Assembly: GCF_006494535.1 (NCBI RefSeq)
Contig: NZ_VHIQ01000006.1
Span: 124,001 to 188,000, forward strand
DNA length: 64,000 bases
Reading direction: 5' to 3'
Origin: Paucihalobacter ruber
GTDB lineage: Bacteria > Bacteroidota > Bacteroidia > Flavobacteriales > Flavobacteriaceae
Of this stretch, positions 1-9,011 are shown piece by piece. The notes under the pieces were generated by a model that was given only the letters and a program-made list of their open reading frames with translations, had not been told where the DNA came from and did no database searches. A program made the position numbers and the translations under genes. Position 1 is the first letter of the stretch. Each line of letters begins with the position of its first letter.

Positions 1-131
1 AATTGCTTTCATCAATAATTTACAAATTTCAAATACCTAACAAAAATATGAGTTGTGGTGTCTAGACCTTGTTAAGGCGCTGTTAAAGTTGATATACACG
101 GGTTTTATTTCAAATAGTGGTTTGGTTTGAT

Positions 132-139
132 TACTTTTG
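132..139 (+). promoter_or_regulatory. Candidate -7 box of the ABC-F gene
   Basis: TACTTTTG matches the Bacteroidota -7 consensus TAnnTTTG and ends 21 bp before the ATG at 161. No good TTTG is seen at the usual 19-20 bp upstream, so only the -7 half is supported. Confidence 0.4.
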
Positions 140-151
140 CGCCAAATTTAA

Positions 152-1786
<1,635 letters not shown>

Positions 1787-1787
1787 A

Positions 1788-2024
1788 TCAGGCTTCCATT
1801 GAAGACTGAATGCCGCTAACAATACGTTCGGCTTTGGAAACTTCCTCATTACTAACATAAATTTCCTGAAAGCCTGCAATAGATGCGCCGAAACCTGCCA
1901 ATCTGCCAGATTCGGTTTCATCTTTTACTATCGGGTTAATTCCAATGGCTTGTAATTCGCTTACAATACGCTGTGCAATAACAAAATTGCCTGCGTAAAC
2001 TTTGGTGTAATTAAAATGGTCCAT
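1788..2024 (-). CDS. DUF2007-type small protein (putative signal transducer)
   Basis: A 78-residue soluble protein. The pattern KVYAGNFVIAQRIVSELQAIGI followed, after a short gap, by GFGASIAGFQEIYVSNEEVSKA is the layout of the DUF2007 family (annotated as putative signal transducing protein): a beta-alpha-beta unit in which an exposed helix scans one strand and a final helix carries acidic residues. It ends 1 bp from the end of the convergent ABC-F gene. The biological role is unknown. The next gene on the same strand, at 2082-2801, lies upstream, so the two may be co-transcribed with a 57 bp gap. Confidence 0.75.
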   Translation of the reverse strand: MDHFNYTKVYAGNFVIAQRIVSELQAIGINPIVKDETESGRLAGFGASIAGFQEIYVSNEEVSKAERIVSGIQSSMEA

Positions 2025-2081
2025 AATGATTATATTTTGCTCTTTACAAGATACAAAATAATCAATATCTTAATACTGATT

Positions 2082-2801
2082 TTAGGCATTAAAATATTTA
2101 CTATCCCAAATGGCGTTGTTAAAATTCTTACCGGATGCGAAGGTGTAGTAAATGACAATAGCCCCAATAAATTTAAACATAAAGAAAAATATCATCCAAA
2201 ACTCAGCCGTGGTATTTTGCTTAGAGAACAGTCCTTCAGGCACTAAAAATGTAGCAATAAAACTTACTATCAAGGTTAAAGCAACCAGGTTTTCAAAGTT
2301 TTTAAAAGGTAACATCAACCACTTTCTCAACGGATTTAAATCGTTACCCCACTTGTGAATTAAGTAATAATAACCGTTACCAATGGGCGCAAACAATAGG
2401 GGATCATCAGCATTTTCTAATTTAAATAATTTTGAAGGTGCTACAATTTTAAAGCCTTTTAACTCGGTATTGTGCGCTTTTTCAAGTTCTTTAATCTTTG
2501 AAATGGCTTCGTAAGGAATTTCACCTTTAAATAACTTGGTATCAAGAAAACGCAGTCTGTAATCTATACAAATACTCTTAATAGTATCCAGGTGGTAGAT
2601 ATTTTGGGTTTCAAGCAAATCAAAATCAAAATTATTTACTTTGGCAGAATTACCGGTAATTATGGTTTCCAGTATGTCATCATCCTTTTGGTTGTCTTCT
2701 TTTAAAATTTGAGCAACGCTTTCTAAGATGTTTTCTTCAGATGCTGTTTTAAACCTTAAACGGGATAATTCACTTTCGATGTTCGTCTTTTTCAATAGCA
2801 T
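2082..2801 (-). CDS. Hypothetical membrane protein with two C-terminal TM segments
   Basis: A 239-residue protein that I do not recognise. The first 165 residues are hydrophilic and look soluble (charged, with GFKIVAPSKLFKLENADDPLLFAP in the middle). They are followed by two hydrophobic segments at about 173-190 (LVALTLIVSFIATFLV) and about 202-222 (MIFFFMFKFIGAIVIYY). This implies a cytoplasmic N-terminal domain anchored by a C-terminal hairpin, with a short cytoplasmic tail. There is no signal peptide. The ATG at 2801 is preceded by an AT-rich stretch of about 340 bp that probably carries its promoter. It is upstream of the DUF2007 gene on the same strand. No enzyme motif is visible. Confidence 0.6.
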   Translation of the reverse strand: MLLKKTNIESELSRLRFKTASEENILESVAQILKEDNQKDDDILETIITGNSAKVNNFDFDLLETQNIYHLDTIKSICIDYRLRFLDTKLFKGEIPYEAISKIKELEKAHNTELKGFKIVAPSKLFKLENADDPLLFAPIGNGYYYLIHKWGNDLNPLRKWLMLPFKNFENLVALTLIVSFIATFLVPEGLFSKQNTTAEFWMIFFFMFKFIGAIVIYYTFASGKNFNNAIWDSKYFNA

Positions 2802-3011
2802 TTTTTTTCTTTTTGATTAAAATTAATGACTTCAGTAATTAATTGCAAGATTTTAACATTGATGTTTAAGTTTTAAATCAAAATCCAATAGATTACGACT
2901 AATAAATTAAACAAAACAAGTTTTATCTTAATCTTTCTTTTTTCTGTCTCAAAGTTAAGATTTAAAAAGTTAAAATTATTATAATAGGATGTATTTTGTT
3001 TAATAATTACT

Positions 3012-3144
3012 TAAATTTGTTCAACAAAAAGAATTAAAGTATGCAGGAAAGGAGTGATGACCCTTTGTTGTGTTTCCAAAATAGTAATATTTTGATTGAT
3101 TTAAGTTAGGTTGTAAAAAGCCTCTTCGCGAGAAGAGGCTTTTT
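3012..3144 (+). ncRNA. Possible short transcript (small RNA or tiny peptide mRNA) in the 2802-3144 gap
   Basis: The 343 bp gap 2802-3144 has no ordinary gene. On the plus strand TAAATTTG (3012-3019) fits the -7 consensus, and a strong hairpin with a T-run sits at 3118-3146, so a transcript of about 120 nt could be made. It contains two tiny reading frames, one starting at 3041 (22 codons) and one at 3056 (12 codons, preceded by AAAGGAG). No matching -33 box is seen, and the terminator is already accounted for by nhaC on the other strand. Weak candidate. Confidence 0.2.
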
Positions 3145-3146
3145 TT
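3116..3146. terminator. Bidirectional intrinsic terminator
   Basis: AAAAAGCCTCTTC, GCG loop region, then GAAGAGGCTTTTTTT. The stem is a perfect GC-containing inverted repeat flanked by A-run and T-run, so it can work in both directions. It lies directly after the stop of the minus-strand nhaC gene at 3145. Confidence 0.85.
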
Positions 3147-4626
3147 ATGATTTAACCAATTGACGGATTTTAATATTAAAAGCCGCAAAAATCAAAGTCA
3201 TAATCGGGCTCAGCCAGTTAAAAATCGCAAAAGCAAAATACTCACCAACACCAACACCCAAAACACCACTTTGATAAGCGCCACAGGTATTCCAAGGAAT
3301 CAATACCGAAGTTACAGTTCCTGAATCTTCCAAAGTTCTACTTAAATTTTCAGGAGCCAGACCTTTGTCTTCGTAAGCTTTTTTAAACATTTTTCCGGGT
3401 ACTACTATAGCCAGATATTGATCTGAAGCCGCAATATTTAAAGCTAAACAACTGGCTACCGTGCTTGCAAACAAACCAAAAACAGATTTGGCAATACTTA
3501 ATAATGCTTCACTTATTTTAGACAAGGCACCAATGGCATCCATTACACCGCCAAAAGCCATAGCACAAATGATAAGCCAAATGGTATTAAGCATGCCTGC
3601 CATACCACTTGACGAAAACAAATCGTTTAATTCTTTACTGTCAGTTTCCACAGATGCACCAACGGTAATGGCATCCATAACACCTTTATAGCCGGATTTA
3701 AAATCGATTACTTCTGTGCCGGCGATGCTGGTGATAATTTGAGGTTGAAATATCAAAGCGGCCAAAGCGCCTAAAAGCGTTCCTGCCAAAAGCGCAACCA
3801 AAGGAGAGACTTTTTTTATGATTAACACAATAACAATGGCCGGCACTGCCAAAAGCCAGGGCGTGATGTTAAAAGCATCTGAAATGGCAACCAGTTGTTC
3901 GCCTACATCAGGAATTGCTTCAGTGCTGATATTTAATCCCAATATTACAAATACAATAAGCGTGATGATAATGGTTGGTACCGTTGTATAAGTCATGTAT
4001 TTGATGTGCGTAAACAAATCTGTGCCAGCCATGGCAGGAGCTAAATTCGTGGTATCGCTTAAAGGAGACAATTTATCACCAAAGTAAGCACCCGATAAAA
4101 CTGCACCTGCCGTCATTCCCGGGTTAATACCCAATGTATTCCCAATGCCTATCAAGGCTATTCCTACAGTTGCTGAAGTGGTCCAAGAGCTGCCGGTTGC
4201 AATTGAAATAATAGCGCATATCACCACACAAGCGGCCAAAAAGATAGTAGGATTTAACAGTTGTAAACCGTAATAAATCATGGTAGGAATAATACCGCTA
4301 ATCAACCACGTACCTGCCAAGGCACCAACCATTAACAAAATTAATATAGCACCGGCGGTAGATTTAATGTTTTCACCAACTTCATGAATCATATTGGTAA
4401 AAGACACCTTGTAATAGGTACCTACCAATGCAGCAACCGCTGCCCCCAGTAATAATACAAACTGATTGCTGCCGCTTAAGGCATCATCGCCATAAACCAC
4501 AAAAACGTTGTAAAACAGCATGCCAACCAAAGCAATTACCGGAATAAGGGCTGCAAACAGGCTTATATTATTTTGAGGATTGTTATTCTTATCTATTTGG
4601 GATTGCGAAGGGCTTGTTTCTGCCAT
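3145..4626 (-). CDS. nhaC: Na+/H+ antiporter, NhaC family
   Basis: Integral membrane antiporter of 493 residues that exchanges sodium for protons across the inner membrane; some NhaC relatives carry organic acids or malate/lactate instead. About twelve hydrophobic segments can be traced from residue 23 to the C-terminus. Family features visible include TGSSWTTSATVGIALIGIG (about 145-165), AGAVLSGAYFGDKLSPLSD (about 172-191) and, late in the protein, the repeat-like VASCLALNIAASDQYLAIVV and LIPWNTCGAYQSGVLGV. These are hallmark motifs of NhaC proteins. It is monocistronic: a terminator follows immediately and the next minus-strand gene ends 111 bp upstream. The exact substrate is not settled by sequence. 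Confidence 0.85.
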   Translation of the reverse strand: MAETSPSQSQIDKNNNPQNNISLFAALIPVIALVGMLFYNVFVVYGDDALSGSNQFVLLLGAAVAALVGTYYKVSFTNMIHEVGENIKSTAGAILILLMVGALAGTWLISGIIPTMIYYGLQLLNPTIFLAACVVICAIISIATGSSWTTSATVGIALIGIGNTLGINPGMTAGAVLSGAYFGDKLSPLSDTTNLAPAMAGTDLFTHIKYMTYTTVPTIIITLIVFVILGLNISTEAIPDVGEQLVAISDAFNITPWLLAVPAIVIVLIIKKVSPLVALLAGTLLGALAALIFQPQIITSIAGTEVIDFKSGYKGVMDAITVGASVETDSKELNDLFSSSGMAGMLNTIWLIICAMAFGGVMDAIGALSKISEALLSIAKSVFGLFASTVASCLALNIAASDQYLAIVVPGKMFKKAYEDKGLAPENLSRTLEDSGTVTSVLIPWNTCGAYQSGVLGVGVGEYFAFAIFNWLSPIMTLIFAAFNIKIRQLVKS

Positions 4627-4690
4627 GTTATTTGATTAGATAATTTTTTGAGATTGTAATGTTACAATTTTGTACAGAGTATTGCAAATG

Positions 4691-4717
4691 AAAAAGTCCT
4701 GCACATTGCAGGACTTT
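4691..4717 (-). terminator. Intrinsic terminator after the PLP enzyme gene
   Basis: On the minus strand AAAGTCCTGCA, a three-base loop, then TGCAGGACTTTTT. The 11 bp stem is perfect (4693-4703 with 4707-4717) and is followed by a T-run, 20 bp past the stop of the gene at 4738-5964. Confidence 0.85.
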
Positions 4718-4737
4718 ATAAAATAATCTTTCTTGAT

Positions 4738-5964
4738 TTAAATGACGATCGAGGATTCTGATGGCACCATTATATTTAAATCTATCATACACTGACGCAT
4801 CATTTCGTAAGTGCGTTCAATATCATCGTCCAAACCAATTGAGAACCTAATCAAACCGTCGCTTAATCCCATTTGTTGTTGTTCGTCTTCGGGTATTTCA
4901 GAAGAGGTTGAAGTTCCCGGTGCGCTAAATAATGTTTTATAAAAACCAAGACTTACCGCCAAATATCCCAGATTGCGTTGTTGCATTAATTCCATAAGAG
5001 CATTAGCGGTTTCTATATTACCTACATCAATGGTGAGCATGCCACCAAAGCCGTATTCTACATTCATCATTGATTTAAAAAGCTCGTGAGATTTGTGCGA
5101 GGCCAATCCCGGATAAACAGTTTTTAATCCTATTTCCTCAAATTTTTGCGCTAAATAAGCAGCGTTGTGGCTGTGTTGCTTCATTCTTATATGTAATGTT
5201 CTCAGGTTTTTAAGAATGGAAGCGGCTCTTAAACTATCCATGGTAGCACCTAATAACATGCACGCGCCATCGTTGACATTTCTTAAGTTGTTAATTAATT
5301 CTTTAGTCCCACAAATAACACCGCCAACGGTATCGCTACTGCCATTAATGAATTTGGTAAGACTATGAATTACGATGTCTGCACCTAATTTGGCAGCACT
5401 TATAGTAAGCGGTGAAAATGTATTGTCGACCACTAAGGTTAAATGGTGTTTTTTAGCCAGTTTAGAAAGCGCCTTAATATTGGCTACTTCAAGTAACGGA
5501 TTGCTTACAGCCTCGCAGTATAAAATTTTGGTTTTGGTTGTAATAGCATCTTCAACAGTTTGCAGGTTGGTAATATCAACAAAAGACGTGTTTATATTAA
5601 ATTTTGGAGCAAAGTTTTTTAAGAAGGCATAAGTACCTCCGTAAATGGTGCGGGCCGACACCACATGGTCGCCTGCTTGGCATAGCTGCATGATAATAGC
5701 TGTGATGGCACCCATTCCCGAAGCGGTTACAGTAGCAGTTTCAGTACCTTCCATAGCGGCCAATGCTTCACCTAAATACAAATTTGATGGTGATGAATGT
5801 CTGGAATATAAATAACAACCATCGGCATTGCCTTCAAAGGTGTCGAACATGGTTTTCGCGGAAAGAAATGTATAAGTAGATGAATCTGAAATAGATGGGT
5901 TAACACCTCCAAATTCGCCAAAATACTGTAAGTCCTGAATTTTGTTGGCCGGATTAAATGACAT
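4738..5964 (-). CDS. Cys/Met-metabolism PLP-dependent enzyme (trans-sulfuration family)
   Basis: A 408-residue fold-type I PLP enzyme of the cystathionine gamma-synthase / gamma-lyase / methionine gamma-lyase family. Visible features are TVTASGMGAITAII (about 79-92), the tyrosine loop ARTIYGGTYAFL (about 103), the aspartate that contacts the PLP nitrogen in VVDNTFSPL (about 179), and the lysine that binds PLP in HSLTKFINGSSD (about 200-211). Methionine gamma-lyases usually have a cysteine in the YGCT loop (Cys116 in Pseudomonas); here it is glycine (YGGT), so a gamma-lyase or synthase acting on cystathionine or O-acyl-homoserine is equally possible. The divergent Lrp-type regulator at 6128 favours a catabolic role, since mdeA is paired with an Lrp-family gene in Pseudomonas putida. 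The substrate remains uncertain. Confidence 0.85.
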   Translation of the reverse strand: MSFNPANKIQDLQYFGEFGGVNPSISDSSTYTFLSAKTMFDTFEGNADGCYLYSRHSSPSNLYLGEALAAMEGTETATVTASGMGAITAIIMQLCQAGDHVVSARTIYGGTYAFLKNFAPKFNINTSFVDITNLQTVEDAITTKTKILYCEAVSNPLLEVANIKALSKLAKKHHLTLVVDNTFSPLTISAAKLGADIVIHSLTKFINGSSDTVGGVICGTKELINNLRNVNDGACMLLGATMDSLRAASILKNLRTLHIRMKQHSHNAAYLAQKFEEIGLKTVYPGLASHKSHELFKSMMNVEYGFGGMLTIDVGNIETANALMELMQQRNLGYLAVSLGFYKTLFSAPGTSTSSEIPEDEQQQMGLSDGLIRFSIGLDDDIERTYEMMRQCMIDLNIMVPSESSIVI

Positions 5965-5996
5965 GATATTAAGTTTTAAAAGTTGTTTTACAAATG

Positions 5997-6010
5997 TCTA
6001 AATATTTAGA
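5997..6010. promoter_or_regulatory. 14 bp perfect palindrome, candidate operator
   Basis: TCTAAATATTTAGA is its own reverse complement. It sits 33 bp upstream of the PLP enzyme start, in the region shared with the divergent lrp gene, where an operator for the Lrp-type protein would be expected. Confidence 0.4.
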
Positions 6011-6035
6011 TTAATATTTATATAAATTTAAATTA

Positions 6036-6121
6036 TATAGAAAAATATTCTTTTATTATTTATTTATACAGAAAAATATATTATTATTGAACTAAAGATA
6101 GTTGAAGTATAGAAAAATTTT
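6036..6121 (+). promoter_or_regulatory. Three phased direct repeats, candidate Lrp-binding array
   Basis: The motif TAYAGAAAAATWT occurs at 6036, 6067 and 6108, that is at spacings of 31 and 41 bp, close to three and four turns of DNA. The first copy, read as TAGAAAAATATTCTT (6038-6052), agrees with the E. coli Lrp consensus at 13 of 15 positions. The array ends just before the lrp start at 6128. Binding is inferred. Confidence 0.45.
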
Positions 6122-6127
6122 CAGACG

Positions 6128-6589
6128 ATGGAATTAGATCCAATAGACAAAGCGCTTCTAAACTTGTTGCAGCAAGACAGCAAACAAACCAATAAAGCAC
6201 TGGCTTACCGGCTTGATATGTCAGTAACTGCTATATTTGAACGTATTAAAAAACTAGAGAACAACGGCGTACTTAAAAAATATGTCGCATTGGTAGATCA
6301 CAAAGTCGTGGATAAAAATTTCTCTGCATTTTGTCATATCAAACTGGCGCAGCACAGTCGTGATTTTGTGGTGAAATTTGAAAAGGAAGTTGCCAAACTG
6401 CCCGAAGTTTTAGAATGTCATCACATAAGCGGCGATTATGATTACCTATTAAAAGTAGTGGTAAAAGATATGGAAGCCTTTAGAGAATTTATGGTGAATA
6501 AACTCACCTCAATTCAGCATATAGGCAGTACACATAGCATGTTCGTGATTAATGAGGTTAAAAATTCAACAGCTTTAGAATTGGCATAA
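6128..6589 (+). CDS. Lrp/AsnC family transcriptional regulator
   Basis: A 153-residue DNA-binding regulator. Residues 1-55 form the AsnC-type winged helix (LDPIDKALLNLLQQDSKQT, then the recognition region YRLDMSVTAIFERIKKLENN). Residues 65-145 are the RAM ligand-binding domain, with the typical FCHIKLAQH strand and the glycine-containing ISGDYDYLLKVVVKDM turn, where amino acids bind at the dimer interface. It is transcribed away from the PLP enzyme, with a 163 bp shared upstream region carrying a palindrome and three phased repeats. The simplest reading is a local regulator of that enzyme, probably responding to methionine or a related amino acid, and autoregulated. That link is inferred from position. 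Confidence 0.92.
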   Translation: MELDPIDKALLNLLQQDSKQTNKALAYRLDMSVTAIFERIKKLENNGVLKKYVALVDHKVVDKNFSAFCHIKLAQHSRDFVVKFEKEVAKLPEVLECHHISGDYDYLLKVVVKDMEAFREFMVNKLTSIQHIGSTHSMFVINEVKNSTALELA

Positions 6590-6635
6590 TATTGAAAACT
6601 TTCGCAATTGACGGACGTTATTTTAGGCTTTAAAA

Positions 6636-6667
6636 TTCTGTAAACAGCATTCTATATTGTATTTTTG
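6636..6667 (+). promoter_or_regulatory. Promoter of lpdA
   Basis: TTCTG (6636-6640, weak -33), 19 bp spacer, then TATTTTTG (6660-6667), which fits the Bacteroidota -7 consensus. The ATG at 6700 is 32 bp beyond the box. Confidence 0.45.
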
Positions 6668-6699
6668 CAGTTCGTTAAAAAATAAAATTCAATATTCAT

Positions 6700-8106
6700 A
6701 TGACAAGTTACGACGTTGCAATAATAGGTTCCGGTCCCGGAGGTTACGTATGTGCCATTCGATGCGCACAATTGGGAATGAAAACTGCTCTTATCGAAAA
6801 ATATAACACACTTGGAGGTACTTGCCTAAACGTTGGTTGTATACCAAGCAAAGCGCTGTTAGATTCTTCGCATCACTATGAAGACGCCGTTAAACATTTT
6901 GAAGAGCACGGTATTGATATTCCCGGCGAAATTAAAGTGAACCTCAAACAAATGATTGCACGTAAGCAGGCTGTAGTTGATCAAACAACCGGTGGTATTG
7001 ATTTTTTAATGAAGAAGAACAACATTGATGTCTATCACGGATTGGGAAGTTTTAAAGACGCAACCCACGTTAATATCACCGATAACGATGGTAAAGTTGA
7101 CACTATTGAGGCTAAGAAAATCGTCATCGCTACAGGTAGTAAACCTGCTAATTTACCATTTATCAACTTAGATAAAGAGCGCATCATCACGTCTACTGAA
7201 GCGCTTAAACTTACCGAAATCCCTAATCATCTCATTATTATTGGTGGCGGCGTTATTGGTTTAGAACTTGGTCAGGTTTACAAACGTCTTGGTGCTGAAG
7301 TGTCTGTGATTGAATATATGGATCGAATTATTCCAACCATGGATTCAGGACTTTCAAAAGAACTGACCAAGGTTTTCAAAAAGCAAAAATTTAATATTCA
7401 CGTGTCGCATCAGGTGAAATCTGTTGAAAGAAATGGCGATGAAATTATAGTTAAGGCCGATAATAAAAAAGGTGAAGAAATTGAATTTAAGGGTGATTAC
7501 TGTTTGGTTTCCGTTGGAAGAAAAGCCTACACCGAAGGTTTAAATCTAGAGGCTGCCGGCGTAAAAGCCGATAATAGAGGTAGAGTAGAAGTCAACGAGC
7601 ACCTGCAAACCAACGTAAAAAATATCTATGCCATAGGCGATGTAGTTAAAGGCGCCATGCTGGCTCACAAAGCCGAAGAAGAAGGTACCTTTGTTGCCGA
7701 AGTGATGGCAGGTCAAAAACCGCATATTGATTACAATTTAATTCCGGGTGTGGTCTATACCTGGCCCGAAGTGGCTTCGGTTGGTAAAACAGAAGAAGAA
7801 CTAAAAGAAGCCGGTGTAGACTATAAAACCGGACAATTCCCAATGCGAGCATTAGGTAGAAGCCGCGCCAGTATGGATACCGATGGATTTGTGAAAATTT
7901 TAGCCGATAAAACTACCGATGAAATTTTAGGAGTACATATGATTGGTGCCCGTTGTGCCGACTTAATAGCCGAAGCTGTTGTAGCTATGGAATTTAGAGC
8001 TTCAGCCGAAGATGTAGCCAGAATGTCGCACGCGCATCCAACTTATACTGAAGCTATCAAAGAAGCGGCTTTAGCTGCAACTGAGGATAGAGCACTTCAC
8101 GTTTAA
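6700..8106 (+). CDS. lpdA: Dihydrolipoyl dehydrogenase (E3)
   Basis: FAD-dependent E3 subunit that reoxidises dihydrolipoamide with NAD+ in the pyruvate, 2-oxoglutarate and branched-chain dehydrogenase complexes and the glycine cleavage system. The 468-residue length is standard. The FAD site is IGSGPGGYVC (residues 9-18), the redox disulfide is GGTCLNVGCIPSK (about 38-50), the NAD site is IIGGGVIGLELG (about 180), a second FAD motif is NIYAIGDVV (about 309), and the catalytic His-Glu pair is HAHPTYTEA near the C-terminus. It stands alone, with no E1 or E2 gene beside it, so it likely serves several complexes. The gene is preceded by a promoter-like element and followed by a long hairpin. Confidence 0.96.
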   Translation: MTSYDVAIIGSGPGGYVCAIRCAQLGMKTALIEKYNTLGGTCLNVGCIPSKALLDSSHHYEDAVKHFEEHGIDIPGEIKVNLKQMIARKQAVVDQTTGGIDFLMKKNNIDVYHGLGSFKDATHVNITDNDGKVDTIEAKKIVIATGSKPANLPFINLDKERIITSTEALKLTEIPNHLIIIGGGVIGLELGQVYKRLGAEVSVIEYMDRIIPTMDSGLSKELTKVFKKQKFNIHVSHQVKSVERNGDEIIVKADNKKGEEIEFKGDYCLVSVGRKAYTEGLNLEAAGVKADNRGRVEVNEHLQTNVKNIYAIGDVVKGAMLAHKAEEEGTFVAEVMAGQKPHIDYNLIPGVVYTWPEVASVGKTEEELKEAGVDYKTGQFPMRALGRSRASMDTDGFVKILADKTTDEILGVHMIGARCADLIAEAVVAMEFRASAEDVARMSHAHPTYTEAIKEAALAATEDRALHV

Positions 8107-8135
8107 AAGCTGGTAAAACACTATAAAAAAAATTC

Positions 8136-8168
8136 AGACCTCACAGGTTTTCAAAACCTGTGGGGTCT
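8136..8168. repeat. Long hairpin, dispersed-repeat type, probable terminator of lpdA
   Basis: AGACCTCACAGGTTTT pairs with AAAACCTGTGGGGTCT with one G-T wobble. The T-run that follows is weak (TTTAATTTTTG). It resembles the palindromes built on ACCTCACAGGTTT that recur between genes in flavobacterial genomes; no second copy was seen in this window. Confidence 0.55.
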
Positions 8169-8218
8169 TTAATTTTTGAGCATTTTTTATCAAAAAACAA
8201 ATCATTTTAATTTCTGCA

Positions 8219-9007
8219 TTACAGAATGTCGTTTAGCACTTGAGCCAACCTAATACCGGCTTTGTGAAGTTGCATTTCGGCAATACTAAAATAATCATAA
8301 GAATAGCGATAACCTAAATAATCACCCGGTTTAGCCGACATGTAAACCTTAGCGGTAACTTTATGAACTTCGTTGACCCAATCTGTCACGCTACCTCGTT
8401 TGATGGTTTTTATTTCATTTTTACTGAAATAATATCGGTTTTGGGCAAGTTCAGTATAACTCATTTTGTTGCCGTCTATCATATCTGAATCCCAAACGCG
8501 ATGTAAATTAGAGTCTTTTCTAAACCAATATACCTTAAAGTCGTTTCCGCCTCTATCTTCTTCTAATCCAACATGCATCGGCTGGTGTAAATCACCAATA
8601 AAATGAACCAGTAATTTTAGGTAAAAAGCTTTGTCGTCTTTACTACTGTCATCGTTGGTAATAATTGATATACAATATTCAATGGCTGAGACCAAATCGC
8701 CTTTTTCATTTCTTTTTTCAGCGTTATAATCGGCGTCCATTGGCATATTAATGTAATGCCAAGTTTCAAATTTTTTATAACGATCGTCAGCTTTAATTTC
8801 GTCGGCATAGGTTGAAACATAGGCCAAAGATTGACCATCTAACAGCTTTTTGATCTTTCTATTGGTTGATGGTTTTAAATAGTCGGTGGCAATTTCTCCC
8901 ACAACTCTATGGCCGGTAGGTCCCCAAAAATCGTTAGCATGGCTAGAAGTTAACGTTATTAATACAATGGTTACAGTGGCAAAAATTAAACGCATGGTAG
9001 ATGTCAT
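8219..9007 (-). CDS. S1/P1 family zinc nuclease, exported
   Basis: Secreted single-strand nuclease of the S1/P1 (class I) family, 262 residues. Residues 1-24 are a signal peptide (basic MR, then LIFATVTIVLITLTSSHA). The mature part begins NDFWGPTGHRVVGEIA; tryptophan and histidine near the N-terminus are trinuclear zinc ligands in the family. Other ligands appear in VSTYADEIKAD (Asp), WHYINMP (His), LVHFIGDLHQPMH (His, Asp, His) and GGNDFKV. The gene starts 4 bp after the upstream DEAD-box helicase gene ends, so the two form an operon. It would act in the periplasm or outside the cell, scavenging RNA and DNA. MTSTM offers a second possible ATG four codons later. Confidence 0.88.
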   Translation of the reverse strand: MTSTMRLIFATVTIVLITLTSSHANDFWGPTGHRVVGEIATDYLKPSTNRKIKKLLDGQSLAYVSTYADEIKADDRYKKFETWHYINMPMDADYNAEKRNEKGDLVSAIEYCISIITNDDSSKDDKAFYLKLLVHFIGDLHQPMHVGLEEDRGGNDFKVYWFRKDSNLHRVWDSDMIDGNKMSYTELAQNRYYFSKNEIKTIKRGSVTDWVNEVHKVTAKVYMSAKPGDYLGYRYSYDYFSIAEMQLHKAGIRLAQVLNDIL

Positions 9008-9011
9008 TTTA

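Noticed and set aside
1-12. CAT at 10-12 could be the start of a minus-strand gene leaving the window on the left (MKAI).
   Set aside because: Only four codons are inside the window, too few to support a gene.
2016-2358. Two plus-strand frames (76 and 68 codons) opposite the minus-strand membrane protein.
   Set aside because: Antisense shadows inside a coherent coding region with two clear TM segments on the other strand.
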